Of a stretch of 48,653 bases of DNA, positions 36,733-47,421 are shown in pieces. The stretch spans positions 1 to 48,653 of the forward strand of contig NZ_BJNF01000068.1 of the NCBI RefSeq assembly GCF_006539545.1, given 5' to 3'. The notes under the pieces are model-generated. The model saw nothing but the letters and a program-made list of their open reading frames with translations, had not been told where the DNA came from and made no database searches. Source of the stretch: Nitrobacter winogradskyi. Its GTDB lineage: Bacteria > Pseudomonadota > Alphaproteobacteria > Rhizobiales > Xanthobacteraceae. Made by a program: the position numbers and the translations under genes. Numbering within the stretch: the stretch's first letter is position 1; every line of letters starts with the position of its first letter.

Positions 36733-36837
36733 AGCGTTTTCGAGCGAAGAAGTGAGCACCGGTTCGCGTGAAGAACACGCGTCAGATCGAAATATATAGC
36801 GCGCCGCTTCTAATTCCATCAGAAGCGAAAAAGCTCC
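36733..36837. repeat. Dispersed palindromic repeat, family B copy 3
   Basis: agcgttttcgagcgaag, accggttcgcgtgaag and aacacgcgtca appear in order, followed by the inverted pair gcttct and agaagc that resembles the 3' module of family A copy 1. It lies just upstream of the peptide-binding protein gene, where it could separate it from the cycM region. Confidence 0.7.
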
Positions 36838-37113
36838 AGCGCCGGATGCGCCTCAGCAGGACCGGCCAGAGTCTGTTTCAACGGCGTTGAACTGGAAGCG
36901 CAATCGACGCAAGATGGCCGATCGCGCTCCGGGTGCAACTTGAAGCCCGCAGTGTTCCGGCTGATTATGTCGGTTTTCGGGGGTGACGCCACCCACCTCT
37001 CGAACTTGTGCGGCGAAACCCGCCGATCAAGCGTGGGTAACCGACAAAATGAGCGGCTCTGGAAACTCTCGCCAATTGTTGGCGACGCCATGCCGCATCA
37101 CCGCGGCAGATGC

Positions 37114-37671
37114 TTAAGGCTTGTCGGAATTCTTGCGCAGATACGCGATGAGATCGGCACGATCGCTGTCCTTCGGAACGCCGGCGAAAGACATCGCCGT
37201 TCCGGGGATGTATTCCTTCGGATTGGCCAGAAACTTGTCCAGTTCATCCAGCGTCCAGGTGCCGCCCTTGGCCTTCATGGCCGCCGAGAAATTGAAGTCA
37301 TGACCCTGCCCGCGCGGCTCGCCGACGATGCCGTAAAGATTAGGACCGACACGGTTCGGTCCGCCCTTTTCGAAGGTATGACATGCGGCACATTTCTTGG
37401 CGACGACAGCACCATTCTCGGCCGAAGCGGCTTGCAGCCTCTTCCCCAGCGACACCGCTGACGCGACGTCGGCTTCCTTACTTGCGGCCGCAGCCTTGCT
37501 CGCGGCCACCGGCTTGTCGTCCTTCTGAGCAGCAGCCGGCTCTTCCTTGGCGGCGATTTTATAACCAGGCTTCGCAGGCACAGCCGGCGCGAATATCGCC
37601 CGCGCGACTAAATTCATGACCAGCAAAACGAGGCAGGTGCCCAGAACCGCACCAATAAATTTATTGATCAT
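37114..37671 (-). CDS. cycM: Membrane-anchored cytochrome c (CycM)
   Basis: About 185 residues from the ATG at 37671 (MINKFIGAVLGTCLVLLVMN, an uncleaved signal anchor). An Ala/Lys-rich linker (about residues 35-72) leads to a class I cytochrome c domain with the haem site CAACH at 94-98 and the methionine ligand in the GTAMSFAGV segment near residue 160. In Bradyrhizobium the equivalent CycM carries electrons from the bc1 complex to an aa3-type oxidase. Its maturation would need the ccm genes found in this window. Divergent from kdsB, as in related genomes. Confidence 0.93.
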   Translation of the reverse strand: MINKFIGAVLGTCLVLLVMNLVARAIFAPAVPAKPGYKIAAKEEPAAAQKDDKPVAASKAAAASKEADVASAVSLGKRLQAASAENGAVVAKKCAACHTFEKGGPNRVGPNLYGIVGEPRGQGHDFNFSAAMKAKGGTWTLDELDKFLANPKEYIPGTAMSFAGVPKDSDRADLIAYLRKNSDKP

Positions 37672-37864
37672 CGAGGGAGTCCATTTGCGGCTAGGCTCCA
37701 CGCTCGACAGCAGACCGCACGGCCGGCTGAACGACCACGGAAATGCCGCCGAGACGTCCTCGCGGAGGCGGCAGAACGAGATAACGGTTTGCCGCCGGTC
37801 TGACAACCCGTATAAATGCCGCAGATCTTAAGCACCTGCGCCAATTCCGTATCTTCCCCGATCA

Positions 37865-38629
37865 ATGACCGAGACCCGCACCCTCGTGCTGATACCCGCC
37901 CGCATGGCGGCGACCCGACTTCCAGGCAAGCCATTGCTGGATATCGGCGGCCTGCCGATGATCGTCCATGTCCTGCGGCGAGCCGAGGCCGCCGGCATCG
38001 GGCGCGTCGCCGTCGCCACCGACACGTCCGACATCGCGAGCGCCGTGACGGCCCATGGCGGCGAGGCCATCATGACGCGCGCCGATCATCCGTCCGGGTC
38101 CGACCGCGTTTTCGAGGCGCTGGGCAAACTGGACCCCGAAGGACGAATCGATACGATCGTCAACCTCCAGGGCGACTTCCCGACCATCCGTCCGGACACG
38201 ATCCGCGAGGTGCTCCAGCCGCTGGCCGATCCCGCCGTCGATATCGCGACGCTGGCCGCCGAGATCCATACGGAAGAAGAAGCCACCAACCCGAACGTGG
38301 TCAAGGCTGTCGGATCCCCGATCGGCCCGCGGCGGCTGCGCGCGCTTTATTTTACCCGCGCCACCGCCCCGCATGGCGAGGGCCCGCGCTATCACCATGT
38401 CGGGCTTTACGCGTATCGCCGCGAGGCCTTGCAGCGCTTTATCGAACTGCCGCCCTCGCCTCTCGAACAACAGGAACGGCTTGAGCAGTTGCGGGCGCTG
38501 GAAGGCGGAATGCGGATTGACATCATGATCGTGGACGACGTGCCGCGCGGCGTCGATACCGCGACCGACCTCGAAACCGCCCGCCGGCTCATCGCCCATT
38601 CAGCCTCGCGCGAACAGCCGGCGCGCTGA
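37865..38629 (+). CDS. kdsB: CMP-KDO synthetase KdsB
   Basis: A 254-residue cytosolic enzyme that activates 3-deoxy-manno-octulosonate with CTP for lipopolysaccharide core synthesis. The nucleotide-binding N-terminus reads [21 protein letters not shown]; the middle has [17 protein letters not shown] and [10 protein letters not shown]; the later [14 protein letters not shown] and [14 protein letters not shown] stretches complete the family signature. pheA follows 22 bases downstream and is probably cotranscribed. Confidence 0.97.
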   Translation: MTETRTLVLIPARMAATRLPGKPLLDIGGLPMIVHVLRRAEAAGIGRVAVATDTSDIASAVTAHGGEAIMTRADHPSGSDRVFEALGKLDPEGRIDTIVNLQGDFPTIRPDTIREVLQPLADPAVDIATLAAEIHTEEEATNPNVVKAVGSPIGPRRLRALYFTRATAPHGEGPRYHHVGLYAYRREALQRFIELPPSPLEQQERLEQLRALEGGMRIDIMIVDDVPRGVDTATDLETARRLIAHSASREQPAR

Positions 38630-38651
38630 CAGAACACCTGAGAAAAAGATC

Positions 38652-39500
38652 ATGAAAATCGTATTCCAGGGCGAACCCGGCGCGAACTCCCATATCGCCA
38701 TCGCGGAAGCCTATCCCGATGCCGAACCATTGCCTTGCGCGACCTTCGAGGACGCCCTCGCCGCGATCACGTCCGGCGAAGCCGATCTCGGCATGATCCC
38801 GATCGAGAATTCGGTGGCCGGCCGTGTCGCCGACATTCATCACCTGCTGCCGCAGTCCGGGCTGTTCATCGTCGGCGAATACTTCCTGCCGGTCCGCCAT
38901 CAACTGATGGCGCCGCGCGGCGCCAAGCTGGCGGATATCAAGACCGTCGAAAGTCACGTACACGCGCTCGGGCAATGCCGCCGCATCATCCGCAAGCTTG
39001 GCATCCGGCCAATCGTGTCGGGCGATACCGCCGGCGCCGCCCGCCTTGTCGCCGAACGCGGCGACATGAGCTGCGCGGCGATTGCCTCGCGTCTGGCCTC
39101 GCAAATCCATCATCTCGATATTCTTGCCGAGAACGTCGAGGACGAGGACCATAACACCACGCGTTTCGTGGTGCTCGCGCGAGAGGCCGACTGGGCCCGG
39201 CAGGGATCCGGGCCGCTGGTCACCAGTTTCGTCTTCCGGGTGCGCAACCTGCCGGCCGCGCTCTATAAAGCGATGGGAGGCTTTGCCACCAACAGCGTCA
39301 ACATGACCAAGCTCGAAAGCTACATGGTCGACGGCAATTTCTTCGCCACGCAATTCTATGCGGATGTCGAAGGCCACCCGAACGATCGCGGACTCGCATT
39401 CGCGCTGGAGGAGTTGAAGTTCTTTTCAAAAGAGCTTCGCATCGTGGGCGTTTATCCGGCTCATCCGTTCCGCGCGACGTTCCGCGAACGGGCGGATTGA
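38652..39500 (+). CDS. pheA: Prephenate dehydratase PheA
   Basis: A 282-residue monofunctional enzyme converting prephenate to phenylpyruvate in phenylalanine synthesis. The catalytic domain spans about residues 1-180 (FQGEPGANSHIA start; GMIPIENSVAGRV; the TRF motif in NTTRFVVLAREAD). The regulatory ACT domain is at about 195-270 (ALYKAMGGFATNSVNMTKLES), which binds phenylalanine for feedback control. There is no chorismate mutase domain, as is usual in alphaproteobacteria. Confidence 0.97.
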   Translation: MKIVFQGEPGANSHIAIAEAYPDAEPLPCATFEDALAAITSGEADLGMIPIENSVAGRVADIHHLLPQSGLFIVGEYFLPVRHQLMAPRGAKLADIKTVESHVHALGQCRRIIRKLGIRPIVSGDTAGAARLVAERGDMSCAAIASRLASQIHHLDILAENVEDEDHNTTRFVVLAREADWARQGSGPLVTSFVFRVRNLPAALYKAMGGFATNSVNMTKLESYMVDGNFFATQFYADVEGHPNDRGLAFALEELKFFSKELRIVGVYPAHPFRATFRERAD

Positions 39501-39604
39501 TCAAGTTTCGGGCGTTTCGTCGCCTTTTGTGTTGGGCAGAATTACACAAATATGGTTACGCATTCGCCATCCCAACATCCGAAAATTGTTTTTAGTAAAT
39601 AAAT

Positions 39605-39828
39605 TCAATGTATTATGCGCCTTGCAGCCACCCACTTTGTGGCGCATCTTGGCATCGTTCTCCATATTTGTGAGGATGGTGGGCTACTTCCCATCTTAGA
39701 TGCGACCAGTAATGGGCTACGCTGGTGGGAACGCCGCGCCGCGAATGGCGGGGCCGACTCCCGGCGTTTCTCGGCAGACCGCCGTGACGCGGGCACGACG
39801 CGACGGATGCAGTGGAGTTTTTCGAGCC
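39605..39828 (+). promoter_or_regulatory. Hairpin-rich leader upstream of metF
   Basis: The region before metF can form several nested stems on the plus strand: tgcgcc/ggcgca around 39615-39646; CGCATCT (39643-39649) with AGATGCG (39698-39704) enclosing GATGG (39675-39679) with CCATC (39691-39695); and AACGCCG (39730-39736) with CGGCGTT (39762-39768). The heptamer gggctac occurs at 39681 and 39714. The first and second stems overlap and are mutually exclusive. An AT-rich patch at 39580-39614 could hold the promoter. I cannot match it to a known riboswitch class. Confidence 0.45.
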
Positions 39829-40743
39829 ATGACAGATGCTTTCGCTCCAACTCATAACGGCCTCGACGCGCGAAAAAGACCCACGATTTCGTTCGAGTTC
39901 TTTCCGCCCAAGACCGAGGAGATGGAGCGCAATCTTTGGGGCACCGTTACCCGCCTCGCGCCTCTCGATCCGAGCTTTGTCTCCGTGACTTACGGGGCCG
40001 GCGGCTCGACCCGCGAGCGCACCCATTCGACCATCGCGCGCATCCTTTCGGAGACCCGGCTTCGTCCTGCGGCACATCTCACCTGTGTCGGCGCACCGCG
40101 CGGAGAAATCGATGAGATTGTCAGCCGCTATCGCGACATCGGCGTCCGCCATATCGTTGCGCTTCGCGGAGATCCTCCGGGCGGCATCGGCACGGCCTAC
40201 AGCACCCACCCCGAAGGCTATCGCACGTCCGCCGACCTCGTCGCCGGCATCAAGCGGCGGCATGGCGACATCGAGATTTCCGTCTCGGCCTATCCCGAGA
40301 AGCACCCCGAAAGCCCCGACATCGATACCGACATCGATATGCTCAAGGCCAAGGTCGATGCCGGCGCGACCCGCGCCATCACCCAGGTCTTTTTCGACAA
40401 CGACCTCTACCTTCGCTATCTCGATCGCGTCCGCGCGCGCGGCATCGACATTCCGATCGTGCCCGGCATCATGCCGATGCATAATTTCAAGCAGGCACGG
40501 GCCTTCGTGACCAAAGCGGGCACCACGGTTCCAGCCTGGCTCGCTGAAAAATTCGAAGGTCTCGATGAGGATCCGGAAACGCGCAAGCTGATCGCGGCCA
40601 CGGTCGCCGCCGGTCAGGTTCAGAAGCTCGCTAAGCGCGGCGTCGATACGTTCCACTTCTACACCATGAACCGCGCCGACCTGGTGTTCGCGATCTGCCA
40701 TCTGCTCGGCATCCGGCCCGATGCTGACCAGAAGGCGGCGTGA
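39829..40743 (+). CDS. metF: Methylenetetrahydrofolate reductase MetF
   Basis: A 304-residue FAD-dependent enzyme making 5-methyltetrahydrofolate for the MetH reaction. The TIM-barrel N-terminus has PTISFEFFPPKT with the catalytic Glu at residue 23. VSVTYGAGGSTRERT, AHLTCVGA and HIVALRGDPPGG line the folate and FAD site. The C-terminal GVDTFHFYTMNRADL segment is typical. The ATG at 39829 is the family start; the frame is open upstream without homology. metH follows after 69 bases. Confidence 0.97.
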   Translation: MTDAFAPTHNGLDARKRPTISFEFFPPKTEEMERNLWGTVTRLAPLDPSFVSVTYGAGGSTRERTHSTIARILSETRLRPAAHLTCVGAPRGEIDEIVSRYRDIGVRHIVALRGDPPGGIGTAYSTHPEGYRTSADLVAGIKRRHGDIEISVSAYPEKHPESPDIDTDIDMLKAKVDAGATRAITQVFFDNDLYLRYLDRVRARGIDIPIVPGIMPMHNFKQARAFVTKAGTTVPAWLAEKFEGLDEDPETRKLIAATVAAGQVQKLAKRGVDTFHFYTMNRADLVFAICHLLGIRPDADQKAA

Positions 40744-40812
40744 CCACATTTTCCGTCAAAAGACCTGGACGCCCGCGACAAGCGCGGACATGACGATCGC
40801 AGGATAACAAGC

Positions 40813-43800
40813 GTGACAAAAAGTTCGAATCCCATCGCCGACAAATTCCGCGCCCTCGCACGCGAGCGCATTCTGGTGCTCGACGGCGCCATGGGCACCA
40901 TGATCCAGGATCGAGGGTTCGACGAAGCCGCATTTCGCGGCGAACGATTCAAGGATTTTCACCGCGACGTGCGCGGCAATAATGACCTTCTCATCCTCAC
41001 CCAGCCGCAAGCGATCGAGGACATCCACGCGCAATACCTGCGCGCCGGCGCCGACCTCGTCGCCACCAACACGTTTTCATCGACCTCGATCGCGCAGGCC
41101 GACTATGACATGTCGGATCTCGTCTACGAACTCAATCGCGAGGGCGCGAAACTCGCACGCTCGGCCGCGGAGAAAGTCAGCGCCGAGGACGGCAAGCCGC
41201 GCTTCGTCGTCGGCGCCATCGGCCCGACCAACCGCACCGCGTCGATCTCGCCGGACGTCGCAAACCCCGGCTATCGGGCGGTCACCTTCGACGACCTGCG
41301 CAAGGCCTATGGCGAACAGATCAACGGCCTGCTCGACGGCGGCGCCGATCTGCTGCTGGTCGAAACCATCTTCGACACGCTGAACGCCAAGGCGGCGCTG
41401 TACGCCATCGCCGAAATCGGCGAGCAGCGCGGCATCGACATTCCGGTGATGGTCTCGGGAACCATCACCGACAAGTCCGGCCGCCTGTTGTCCGGTCAAT
41501 TGCCCGAAGCGTTCTGGCACTCGGTGCGGCATGCGGGGCCGATCACCATCGGCTTCAACTGCGCGCTCGGCGCGGAAGATCTGCGCGCGCACGTCGCCGA
41601 GATCGGCCGCGTCGCCGATACGCTGGTATGCGCCTATCCGAACGCGGGCCTCCCCAACGAGTTCGGCCAGTACGATGAAAGCCCCGATTACATGGCGCGG
41701 CTGATCGGCGAGTTCGCGCAGGCCGGCCTCGTCAACGTCGTCGGCGGCTGCTGCGGCACCACGCCGGATCATATCGCGGCGATCGCGGCCGCGGTCGCGC
41801 CGCACAAGCCGCGCGTCGTGCCGGCGATCGAGCCGCGGTTGCGGCTGTCGGGGCTGGAGCCGTTCTCGCTGACGCCGGACATTCCCTTCGTCAACGTCGG
41901 CGAGCGCACCAACGTCACCGGCTCGGCCAGATTCCGCAACCTGATCAAGGCCGGCGACTATGCCGCCGCCCTCGACGTGGCGCGCAACCAGGTCGAGAAC
42001 GGCGCCCAGATCATCGACGTCAATATGGACGAGGGCCTGCTGGATTCAGAAGCGGCGATGGTCACCTTCCTCAACCTGATCGCGGCGGAGCCGGATATCG
42101 CCCGCGTGCCGGTAATGGTGGACTCCTCCAAGTTCTCCGTGATCGAGGCCGGGCTGAAATGCCTGCAGGGCAAGCCGGTGGTGAACTCGATCTCGCTCAA
42201 GGAGGGCGAGGAGAAATTCTTAGCTGAGGCGCGAATCGCCCGCCGCCACGGCGCGGCCGTCGTGGTGATGGCGTTCGACGAGACCGGCCAGGCCGATACC
42301 TGCCAGCGCAAGATGGAAATCTGCAAGCGCGCCTACGACATCCTCGTCGAACAGGTCGGCTTTCCGCCGGAAGACATCATCTTCGATCCCAACGTCTTCG
42401 CCATCGCGACGGGCCTGGAGGAGCATAACAACTACGGCGTCGACTTCATCGAGGCGACGCGCTGGATCCGCCAGAACCTGCCGCACGCGCACATCTCGGG
42501 CGGCGTCTCCAACCTGTCGTTCTCGTTCCGCGGCAATGAGCCGGTGCGCGAGGCGATGCACTCGGTGTTCCTCTATCACGCCATCAAGGCCGGCATGGAC
42601 TTAGGAATCGTCAATGCCGGGCAGATGGTCATCTATGACGACATCGATCCGGAGCTTCGGCAGGTTTGCGAGGACGTGGTCCTCAACCGCGATCCCGGCG
42701 CTGGCGAGCGGCTGCTGCAACTGGCCGAGAAATTCCGCGGCGCGGGCAAGGAAGTGAAGGAGAAAGATCTCTCCTGGCGCGAATGGCCGGTGGAGAAACG
42801 CTTAAGCCACGCGCTGGTCAACGGCATCACCGAATACATCGATCAGGATACCGAGGAAGCGCGGAAGTCGGCCGATCGTCCTCTGTCGGTGATCGAAGGG
42901 CCGCTGATGGCCGGCATGAACGTGGTCGGCGACCTGTTCGGCGACGGCAAGATGTTTCTGCCGCAGGTGGTGAAGTCGGCGCGGGTGATGAAGCAGGCGG
43001 TCGCCTATCTGATGCCGTTCATGGAGGAGGAGAAGGCGCGCAATCAGGCCGCCGGCATCGAGGGCACGGGCAGCACCTCCGCCGGCAAGATCCTGCTCGC
43101 CACCGTCAAGGGCGACGTCCACGACATCGGAAAGAACATCGTCGGCATCGTGCTTCAATGCAACAACTACGAGGTGATCGACCTCGGCGTGATGGTGCCA
43201 GCCGCCAAGATCATCGAGACGGCGAAGGCCGAGAAGGCCGATATCGTCGGCCTCTCCGGCCTGATCACGCCGTCGCTGGACGAGATGGGCTATTTCGCGG
43301 CGGAGCTCGAGCGTCAGGGCCTCAACCTGCCGCTCCTGATCGGCGGCGCGACCACCAGCCGCGTCCATACCGCCGTCAAAATCGATCCCAACTATCGCAA
43401 CGGTCCGGTGATCCATGTCAACGACGCCAGCCGCGCCGTCGGCGTCGTCGCCTCGCTGATGTCGCCGGAGCGGCGGGAGGCTTACGCGGCCGGCGTGCGC
43501 GCCGAATACGCCAAGATTTCCGCGGCGCACTTCCGCGCCCAGCAGGACAAGAAGCGGCTGCCGCTCGCGGCCGCCCGCGCCAACGCGGTGCCGATCGACT
43601 GGAGCAGCTACCGCCCGGTCAAGCCGACGTTCCTCGGAACCAAGGCCTTCACGGACTACCCATTGGAAGAACTGGTGGAGGTGATCGACTGGACACCGTT
43701 CTTTCAGGTCTGGGAACTGGCTGGACGGTACCCTGCGATCCTCGACGACAAGGTGGTCGGCGAAACCGCGCGCGCCCTCTATGACGACGCGCGCAAGATG

Positions 43801-44676
43801 CTGGACCGCATCGTCAAGGAGAAATGGTTCACCGCCTCCAGCGTGATCGGCTTCTGGCCCGCCAACCGCATCGGCGACGATATCGCCGTCTATAGCGACG
43901 AAAGCCGCACCACGCAGATCGCGACCTATCACACCCTGCGCCAGCAACTCGAAAAACGCGAAGGCCGTCACAACGCCGCGCTGGCGGACTTCATCGCGCC
44001 GAAGGAGACCGGCATCGCCGACTATATCGGCGGCTTCGCCGTCACCGCCGGGATCGGCGAGGATGAAATCGCGGCGCGCTTCAAGAACGCCAATGACGAT
44101 TATTCGTCCATTCTGGTGAAGGCGCTGGCCGACCGTCTCGCGGAAGCCTTCGCCGAACGGATGCATCAGCGCGTGCGCACCGAATTCTGGGGCTACGCGC
44201 CCGATGAGGCGCTGACCAACGATCAGCTCATCAGGGAAGAATATGCCGGCATCCGCCCCGCGCCCGGCTATCCGGCGCAGCCCGACCATACCGAGAAGGC
44301 CACGCTGTTCCGCCTTTTGGATGCCACCCGTGCCACCGGCGTCGAACTGACCGAGAGCTTTGCGATGTGGCCGGGGTCCTCGGTCTCCGGTCTGTATTAC
44401 AGCCATCCCGAGAGCCAGTATTTCGGCGTCGGCAAGATCGAACGCGATCAGGTCGAGGACTATGCCGCGCGCAAGGGGATGGAGGTCGCCGAGATCGAGC
44501 GCTGGCTGGCGTCGATCCTCAACTACATTCCGGGTCAGGATGCTTCCGGAAAGCCGGCCGCGACGCCGGTCCCCGCGCCCGCCAACGACGCCTCCGCCGA
44601 CGTCGCCAATCATCCCCCGGGCTGCCAGTGCGCGGTCCATCTGCAGCTTCGCAAAACCACGGCGCGGGCAGGCTGA
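40813..44676 (+). CDS. metH: Cobalamin-dependent methionine synthase MetH
   Basis: A 1287-residue modular enzyme transferring a methyl group from methyl-THF through cobalamin to homocysteine. The homocysteine domain (about 1-330) has zinc ligands at Cys250, Cys313 and Cys314 (GGCCGTT). The pterin domain starts near residue 355 ([11 protein letters not shown]). The B12 domain has [11 protein letters not shown] near 769-779 with the cobalt-binding His. The activation domain begins near residue 930. The GTG start at 40813 has AGGA upstream. The tail past the activation domain is Ala/Pro-rich and ends with a CxC pair ([13 protein letters not shown]), longer than in E. coli MetH (1227). Confidence 0.98.
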   Translation: MTKSSNPIADKFRALARERILVLDGAMGTMIQDRGFDEAAFRGERFKDFHRDVRGNNDLLILTQPQAIEDIHAQYLRAGADLVATNTFSSTSIAQADYDMSDLVYELNREGAKLARSAAEKVSAEDGKPRFVVGAIGPTNRTASISPDVANPGYRAVTFDDLRKAYGEQINGLLDGGADLLLVETIFDTLNAKAALYAIAEIGEQRGIDIPVMVSGTITDKSGRLLSGQLPEAFWHSVRHAGPITIGFNCALGAEDLRAHVAEIGRVADTLVCAYPNAGLPNEFGQYDESPDYMARLIGEFAQAGLVNVVGGCCGTTPDHIAAIAAAVAPHKPRVVPAIEPRLRLSGLEPFSLTPDIPFVNVGERTNVTGSARFRNLIKAGDYAAALDVARNQVENGAQIIDVNMDEGLLDSEAAMVTFLNLIAAEPDIARVPVMVDSSKFSVIEAGLKCLQGKPVVNSISLKEGEEKFLAEARIARRHGAAVVVMAFDETGQADTCQRKMEICKRAYDILVEQVGFPPEDIIFDPNVFAIATGLEEHNNYGVDFIEATRWIRQNLPHAHISGGVSNLSFSFRGNEPVREAMHSVFLYHAIKAGMDLGIVNAGQMVIYDDIDPELRQVCEDVVLNRDPGAGERLLQLAEKFRGAGKEVKEKDLSWREWPVEKRLSHALVNGITEYIDQDTEEARKSADRPLSVIEGPLMAGMNVVGDLFGDGKMFLPQVVKSARVMKQAVAYLMPFMEEEKARNQAAGIEGTGSTSAGKILLATVKGDVHDIGKNIVGIVLQCNNYEVIDLGVMVPAAKIIETAKAEKADIVGLSGLITPSLDEMGYFAAELERQGLNLPLLIGGATTSRVHTAVKIDPNYRNGPVIHVNDASRAVGVVASLMSPERREAYAAGVRAEYAKISAAHFRAQQDKKRLPLAAARANAVPIDWSSYRPVKPTFLGTKAFTDYPLEELVEVIDWTPFFQVWELAGRYPAILDDKVVGETARALYDDARKMLDRIVKEKWFTASSVIGFWPANRIGDDIAVYSDESRTTQIATYHTLRQQLEKREGRHNAALADFIAPKETGIADYIGGFAVTAGIGEDEIAARFKNANDDYSSILVKALADRLAEAFAERMHQRVRTEFWGYAPDEALTNDQLIREEYAGIRPAPGYPAQPDHTEKATLFRLLDATRATGVELTESFAMWPGSSVSGLYYSHPESQYFGVGKIERDQVEDYAARKGMEVAEIERWLASILNYIPGQDASGKPAATPVPAPANDASADVANHPPGCQCAVHLQLRKTTARAG

Positions 44677-44678
44677 CC

Positions 44679-45104
44679 GTGGACGCATCCTCGATCGCCG
44701 CCGCCTTGCTCGATTCTCCCGCGGACGCGATCATCGCCACCGACCGCAACGGCACGATCACATTCTGGAATCCGGGCGCGGTCAGGATTTTCGGCCATCG
44801 CGCCGATGAGGCGATCGGCCAGTCGCTCGATCTGATCCTTCCGGAAAACCAGCGTGCCCGGCACTGGGCCGGCTACCGCGAGATGATGCTGACCGGACAG
44901 AGCCGCTACAGCGGCGGCGACGTACTCGCCGTTCCCGCGCTTCACAGGGACGGCCGGCGCATCTCGCTCGAATTCACTATCGTGCCGCTGACGGACGCGA
45001 GCGGCCGCATCACCGGGCTCACGTCGGTGCTGCGCGACGTCACCGCGCGTTTCGAGGAAATCCGCCAACTGCGCCGCGAGGCGGCGGTCGCCTCACCGAC
45101 CTGA
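44679..45104 (+). CDS. Orphan PAS-domain sensor protein
   Basis: A 141-residue protein from the GTG at 44679, 2 bases after the metH stop, so it is almost certainly cotranscribed. It is a single PAS fold (SPADAIIATDRNGTITFWNPGAVRIFGHRADEAIGQSLDLILPE) plus a PAC-like end (GRITGLTSVLRDVTARFEE) with no kinase, cyclase or DNA-binding domain. Single PAS proteins may bind a small ligand or another protein. Partner and signal are unknown. It converges on glpK. Confidence 0.88.
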   Translation: MDASSIAAALLDSPADAIIATDRNGTITFWNPGAVRIFGHRADEAIGQSLDLILPENQRARHWAGYREMMLTGQSRYSGGDVLAVPALHRDGRRISLEFTIVPLTDASGRITGLTSVLRDVTARFEEIRQLRREAAVASPT

Positions 45105-45150
45105 GCGATCTTCCCTTGCCGCGCCTGTCGGGGGCGCGTGGATACCCGCC

Positions 45151-46653
45151 TTACCCTTCATCGCTCGCCAGCACGCCACGCACCGCCGCCGCCCACCCCT
45201 TGAGCTTCCGCGTACGCATCTCGGCTCTCATGGCCGGCTTGAAACAGCGATCGCGACGCCAGTTGTCGGCGAACAGCGACGGCTCCGGATAAACGCCCGC
45301 GGAGAGTCCGGCGAGGTACGCCGCGCCCAGCGCCGTGGTCTCCTGAATGACCGGCCGGTCGACGGGCACCCCGAGCAGGTCCGCGAGGCGCTGCATGGTC
45401 CAGCTGGAGGCCGTCATGCCGCCGTCGACCCGCAGCACGGGGTGGGCGGCGGCGGCGACCGGCCAATCGGCGCGCATCGCCTCCCACAGATCAAACGTCT
45501 GGTAGCAGACGCTTTCCAGCGCCGCATGTGCGAGTTCCGCCGGCCCGGTGTTACGGGTCAGTCCGAACAGCGCGCCGCGCACATTGGGATTCCAGTATGG
45601 CGCTCCCATGCCGACAAAAGCCGGCACAAGATACACGGATTGGGCGGGATCGGACTGCTCCGCCAGCGGCTCCGTCTCCGAAGCATTCTTGATGAGGCCA
45701 AGGCCGTCCCGCAGCCACTGCACCGCCGAACCGGCGACGAAGATCGAACCTTCCAGCGCGTAGGTGCGCTCGCCGTTCAGTTGATAGGCGATGGTCGTCA
45801 GCAGCTTGTTTTTCGAGGCGACCGGTGTCGCGCCGGTGTTGAGCAGCGCGAAGCAGCCGGTGCCATAGGTCGACTTGATCATTCCGGGGGTGAAACACGC
45901 CTGACCCACCACCGCGGCCTGCTGGTCGCCGGCGATGCCGCGGATCGGGATCGGCGCGCCGAACAATTCAGGCGCGCTGTCGCCGAAATGCGCCGAGGAA
46001 TCCTTCACCTCCGGCAGCATCGCGCGCGGTATCTGGAGAATATCCAGGAGCGCGTCGTCCCAGTGCCCGGTGTGAATGTCGAACAGCATCGTGCGCGATG
46101 CATTGGTGGCGTCGGTGGCGTGCACCTTGCCGCCGGTCAGCCGCCACAGGAGATAACAATCCACGGTCCCGAACATCAGCTCGCCGCGCATCGCACGCGC
46201 ACGCGCGCCCGGAACCGAATCGAGGATCCAGGCGATCTTGGTGCCGGAGAAATAGGGATCGATGATCAGGCCGGTTTTCGCCGATATCGCGGGCTCATGA
46301 CCCTCGGCTTTCAGCCGCGCGCAGATATCCGCCGTGCGCCGGTCCTGCCATACGATGGCGCGATGCACCGCCTTTCCGGTGGCACGGTCCCAGACCACCG
46401 TGGTTTCCCGCTGGTTGGTGATGCCGATGGCCGCGATGTCCTTCGGCGTGACGCCCGCCTTCTCCATCGCCTGCCGGCAGGTCGTAACGGTTGAGGTCCA
46501 GATGTCTTCCGGTTCGTGCTCGACCCAGCCCGACGCCGGAAAGTGCTGCGGGAATTCCTGCTGCGCGATCGCGGCGACGGTAAGGTCGGCGCGAAACACG
46601 ATGGCCCGTGACGATGTCGTGCCCTGATCAATGGCGAGGACGTGGGTGACCAT
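45151..46653 (-). CDS. glpK: Glycerol kinase GlpK
   Basis: A 500-residue FGGY-family cytosolic kinase that phosphorylates glycerol to sn-glycerol 3-phosphate. The N-terminal nucleotide-binding domain begins [15 protein letters not shown]; the substrate loop [18 protein letters not shown], the [14 protein letters not shown] signature and the C-terminal [26 protein letters not shown] segment are all present. Length is normal (about 500). No glpD or glpF is nearby, so it stands alone. Confidence 0.97.
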   Translation of the reverse strand: MVTHVLAIDQGTTSSRAIVFRADLTVAAIAQQEFPQHFPASGWVEHEPEDIWTSTVTTCRQAMEKAGVTPKDIAAIGITNQRETTVVWDRATGKAVHRAIVWQDRRTADICARLKAEGHEPAISAKTGLIIDPYFSGTKIAWILDSVPGARARAMRGELMFGTVDCYLLWRLTGGKVHATDATNASRTMLFDIHTGHWDDALLDILQIPRAMLPEVKDSSAHFGDSAPELFGAPIPIRGIAGDQQAAVVGQACFTPGMIKSTYGTGCFALLNTGATPVASKNKLLTTIAYQLNGERTYALEGSIFVAGSAVQWLRDGLGLIKNASETEPLAEQSDPAQSVYLVPAFVGMGAPYWNPNVRGALFGLTRNTGPAELAHAALESVCYQTFDLWEAMRADWPVAAAAHPVLRVDGGMTASSWTMQRLADLLGVPVDRPVIQETTALGAAYLAGLSAGVYPEPSLFADNWRRDRCFKPAMRAEMRTRKLKGWAAAVRGVLASDEG

Positions 46654-46889
46654 GACGTTGTTCTCGAACTTGCGGGCTCACGGCGGCGACAAGGGACAGG
46701 AGCGGCAAGGCAAGCGGATTGCCCGTCCAAGGTCAAGTTTGTGCCTTCGTTTTGATTCACGTTTCAACGGGCGATAAGGATAAGATGCTTGGTACAGCTT
46801 CATCCAACCCGTCCCGCGAGGTAGAAATGCCTCTCCGGAAACAAATCGCACTCGATTTTCATGACTGTTCAGCAACCGAAAGACCCTAG
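46654..46889. other. Gene-free spacer between glpK and the KD-rich gene
   Basis: This 236-bp divergent region must contain the promoters of glpK and of the lysine-rich secreted protein gene. I see no repeat of families A, B or C, no terminator and no operator I can name. Confidence 0.4.
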
Positions 46890-47297
46890 ATGATACTGGC
46901 AAAGATGATTCTGGCCGCCTCCTTGTTCGCGATCGTCGGCGCAACGGCCTCCGCCCAGGCAACGCCACCGACCCAGCAAACGCCATCGGCGGAGACCCGC
47001 AAGGGTCTGGTGACGGTCGTCAACCGGCTCAGCGGCACCATTACGATCCGGGAGGAGCAGAACGACAAGGGTAAAGAGAAAGAAAAAGAGAATAAGGATA
47101 GCGACAAGGATAAGGATAAGACTAAGGATAAAGACAAAGATAGCGCCGACGCCGAGGGCGTAGTCACGCGGTTCAAGATCGACCTCAAGCTGTCAGAGTC
47201 GGTGCACGCCGGCGACAAGGTGAAATTTTCCGCCAAGGACGGCGGCGACCCCAAAACCAGTACTGATAAGACCATCACTAAAATCGAGGTGGAGTAG
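46890..47297 (+). CDS. Secreted protein with a Lys/Asp/Glu-rich low-complexity core
   Basis: A 135-residue protein with a signal peptide (MILAKMILAASLFAIVGATASA). Residues about 38-55 (KGLVTVVNRLSGTITI) and 90-135 (FKIDLKLSESVHAGDKVKFSAK) flank an inserted stretch of about 30 residues made almost wholly of Lys, Asp, Glu and Asn (DNA 47070-47142, runs of gataag and aaagac). The flanks resemble a small beta-barrel of the CusF-like copper-binding type, but the expected metal ligands are not obvious. The AT-rich insert is unlike its GC-rich neighbours and looks like a slippage-expanded repeat. Confidence 0.75.
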   Translation: MILAKMILAASLFAIVGATASAQATPPTQQTPSAETRKGLVTVVNRLSGTITIREEQNDKGKEKEKENKDSDKDKDKTKDKDKDSADAEGVVTRFKIDLKLSESVHAGDKVKFSAKDGGDPKTSTDKTITKIEVE

Positions 47298-47322
47298 CGG
47301 CGAAGCCGATCGCCTCAGAACC

Positions 47323-47353
47323 GTCCCGCTTCTGACAGAGTCGGAAGCGGGAC
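47323..47353. terminator. Hairpin between convergent genes
   Basis: The arms gtcccgcttctgac (47323-47336) and gtcggaagcgggac (47340-47353) pair for 14 bp with one T-G pair and a 3-base loop. It lies between the stops of the KD-rich gene and the thiolase gene. No U-run follows, so it is a bidirectional terminator only by position. Confidence 0.55.
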
Positions 47354-47421
47354 TCTATGATGTTGGTCTGACGCGTCGTCGGATGGTAGGAGCGTATCGG
47401 GGAATTTACTGGAGCAGCCCT

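Noticed and set aside
39541-39828. A SAM-II, SAH or cobalamin riboswitch before metF
   Set aside because: The conserved core sequences of these classes are not visible; only generic hairpins are.
42802-44688. A 628-codon minus-strand frame opposite metH
   Set aside because: Antisense to conserved cobalamin and activation domains of metH; codon-bias artefact.
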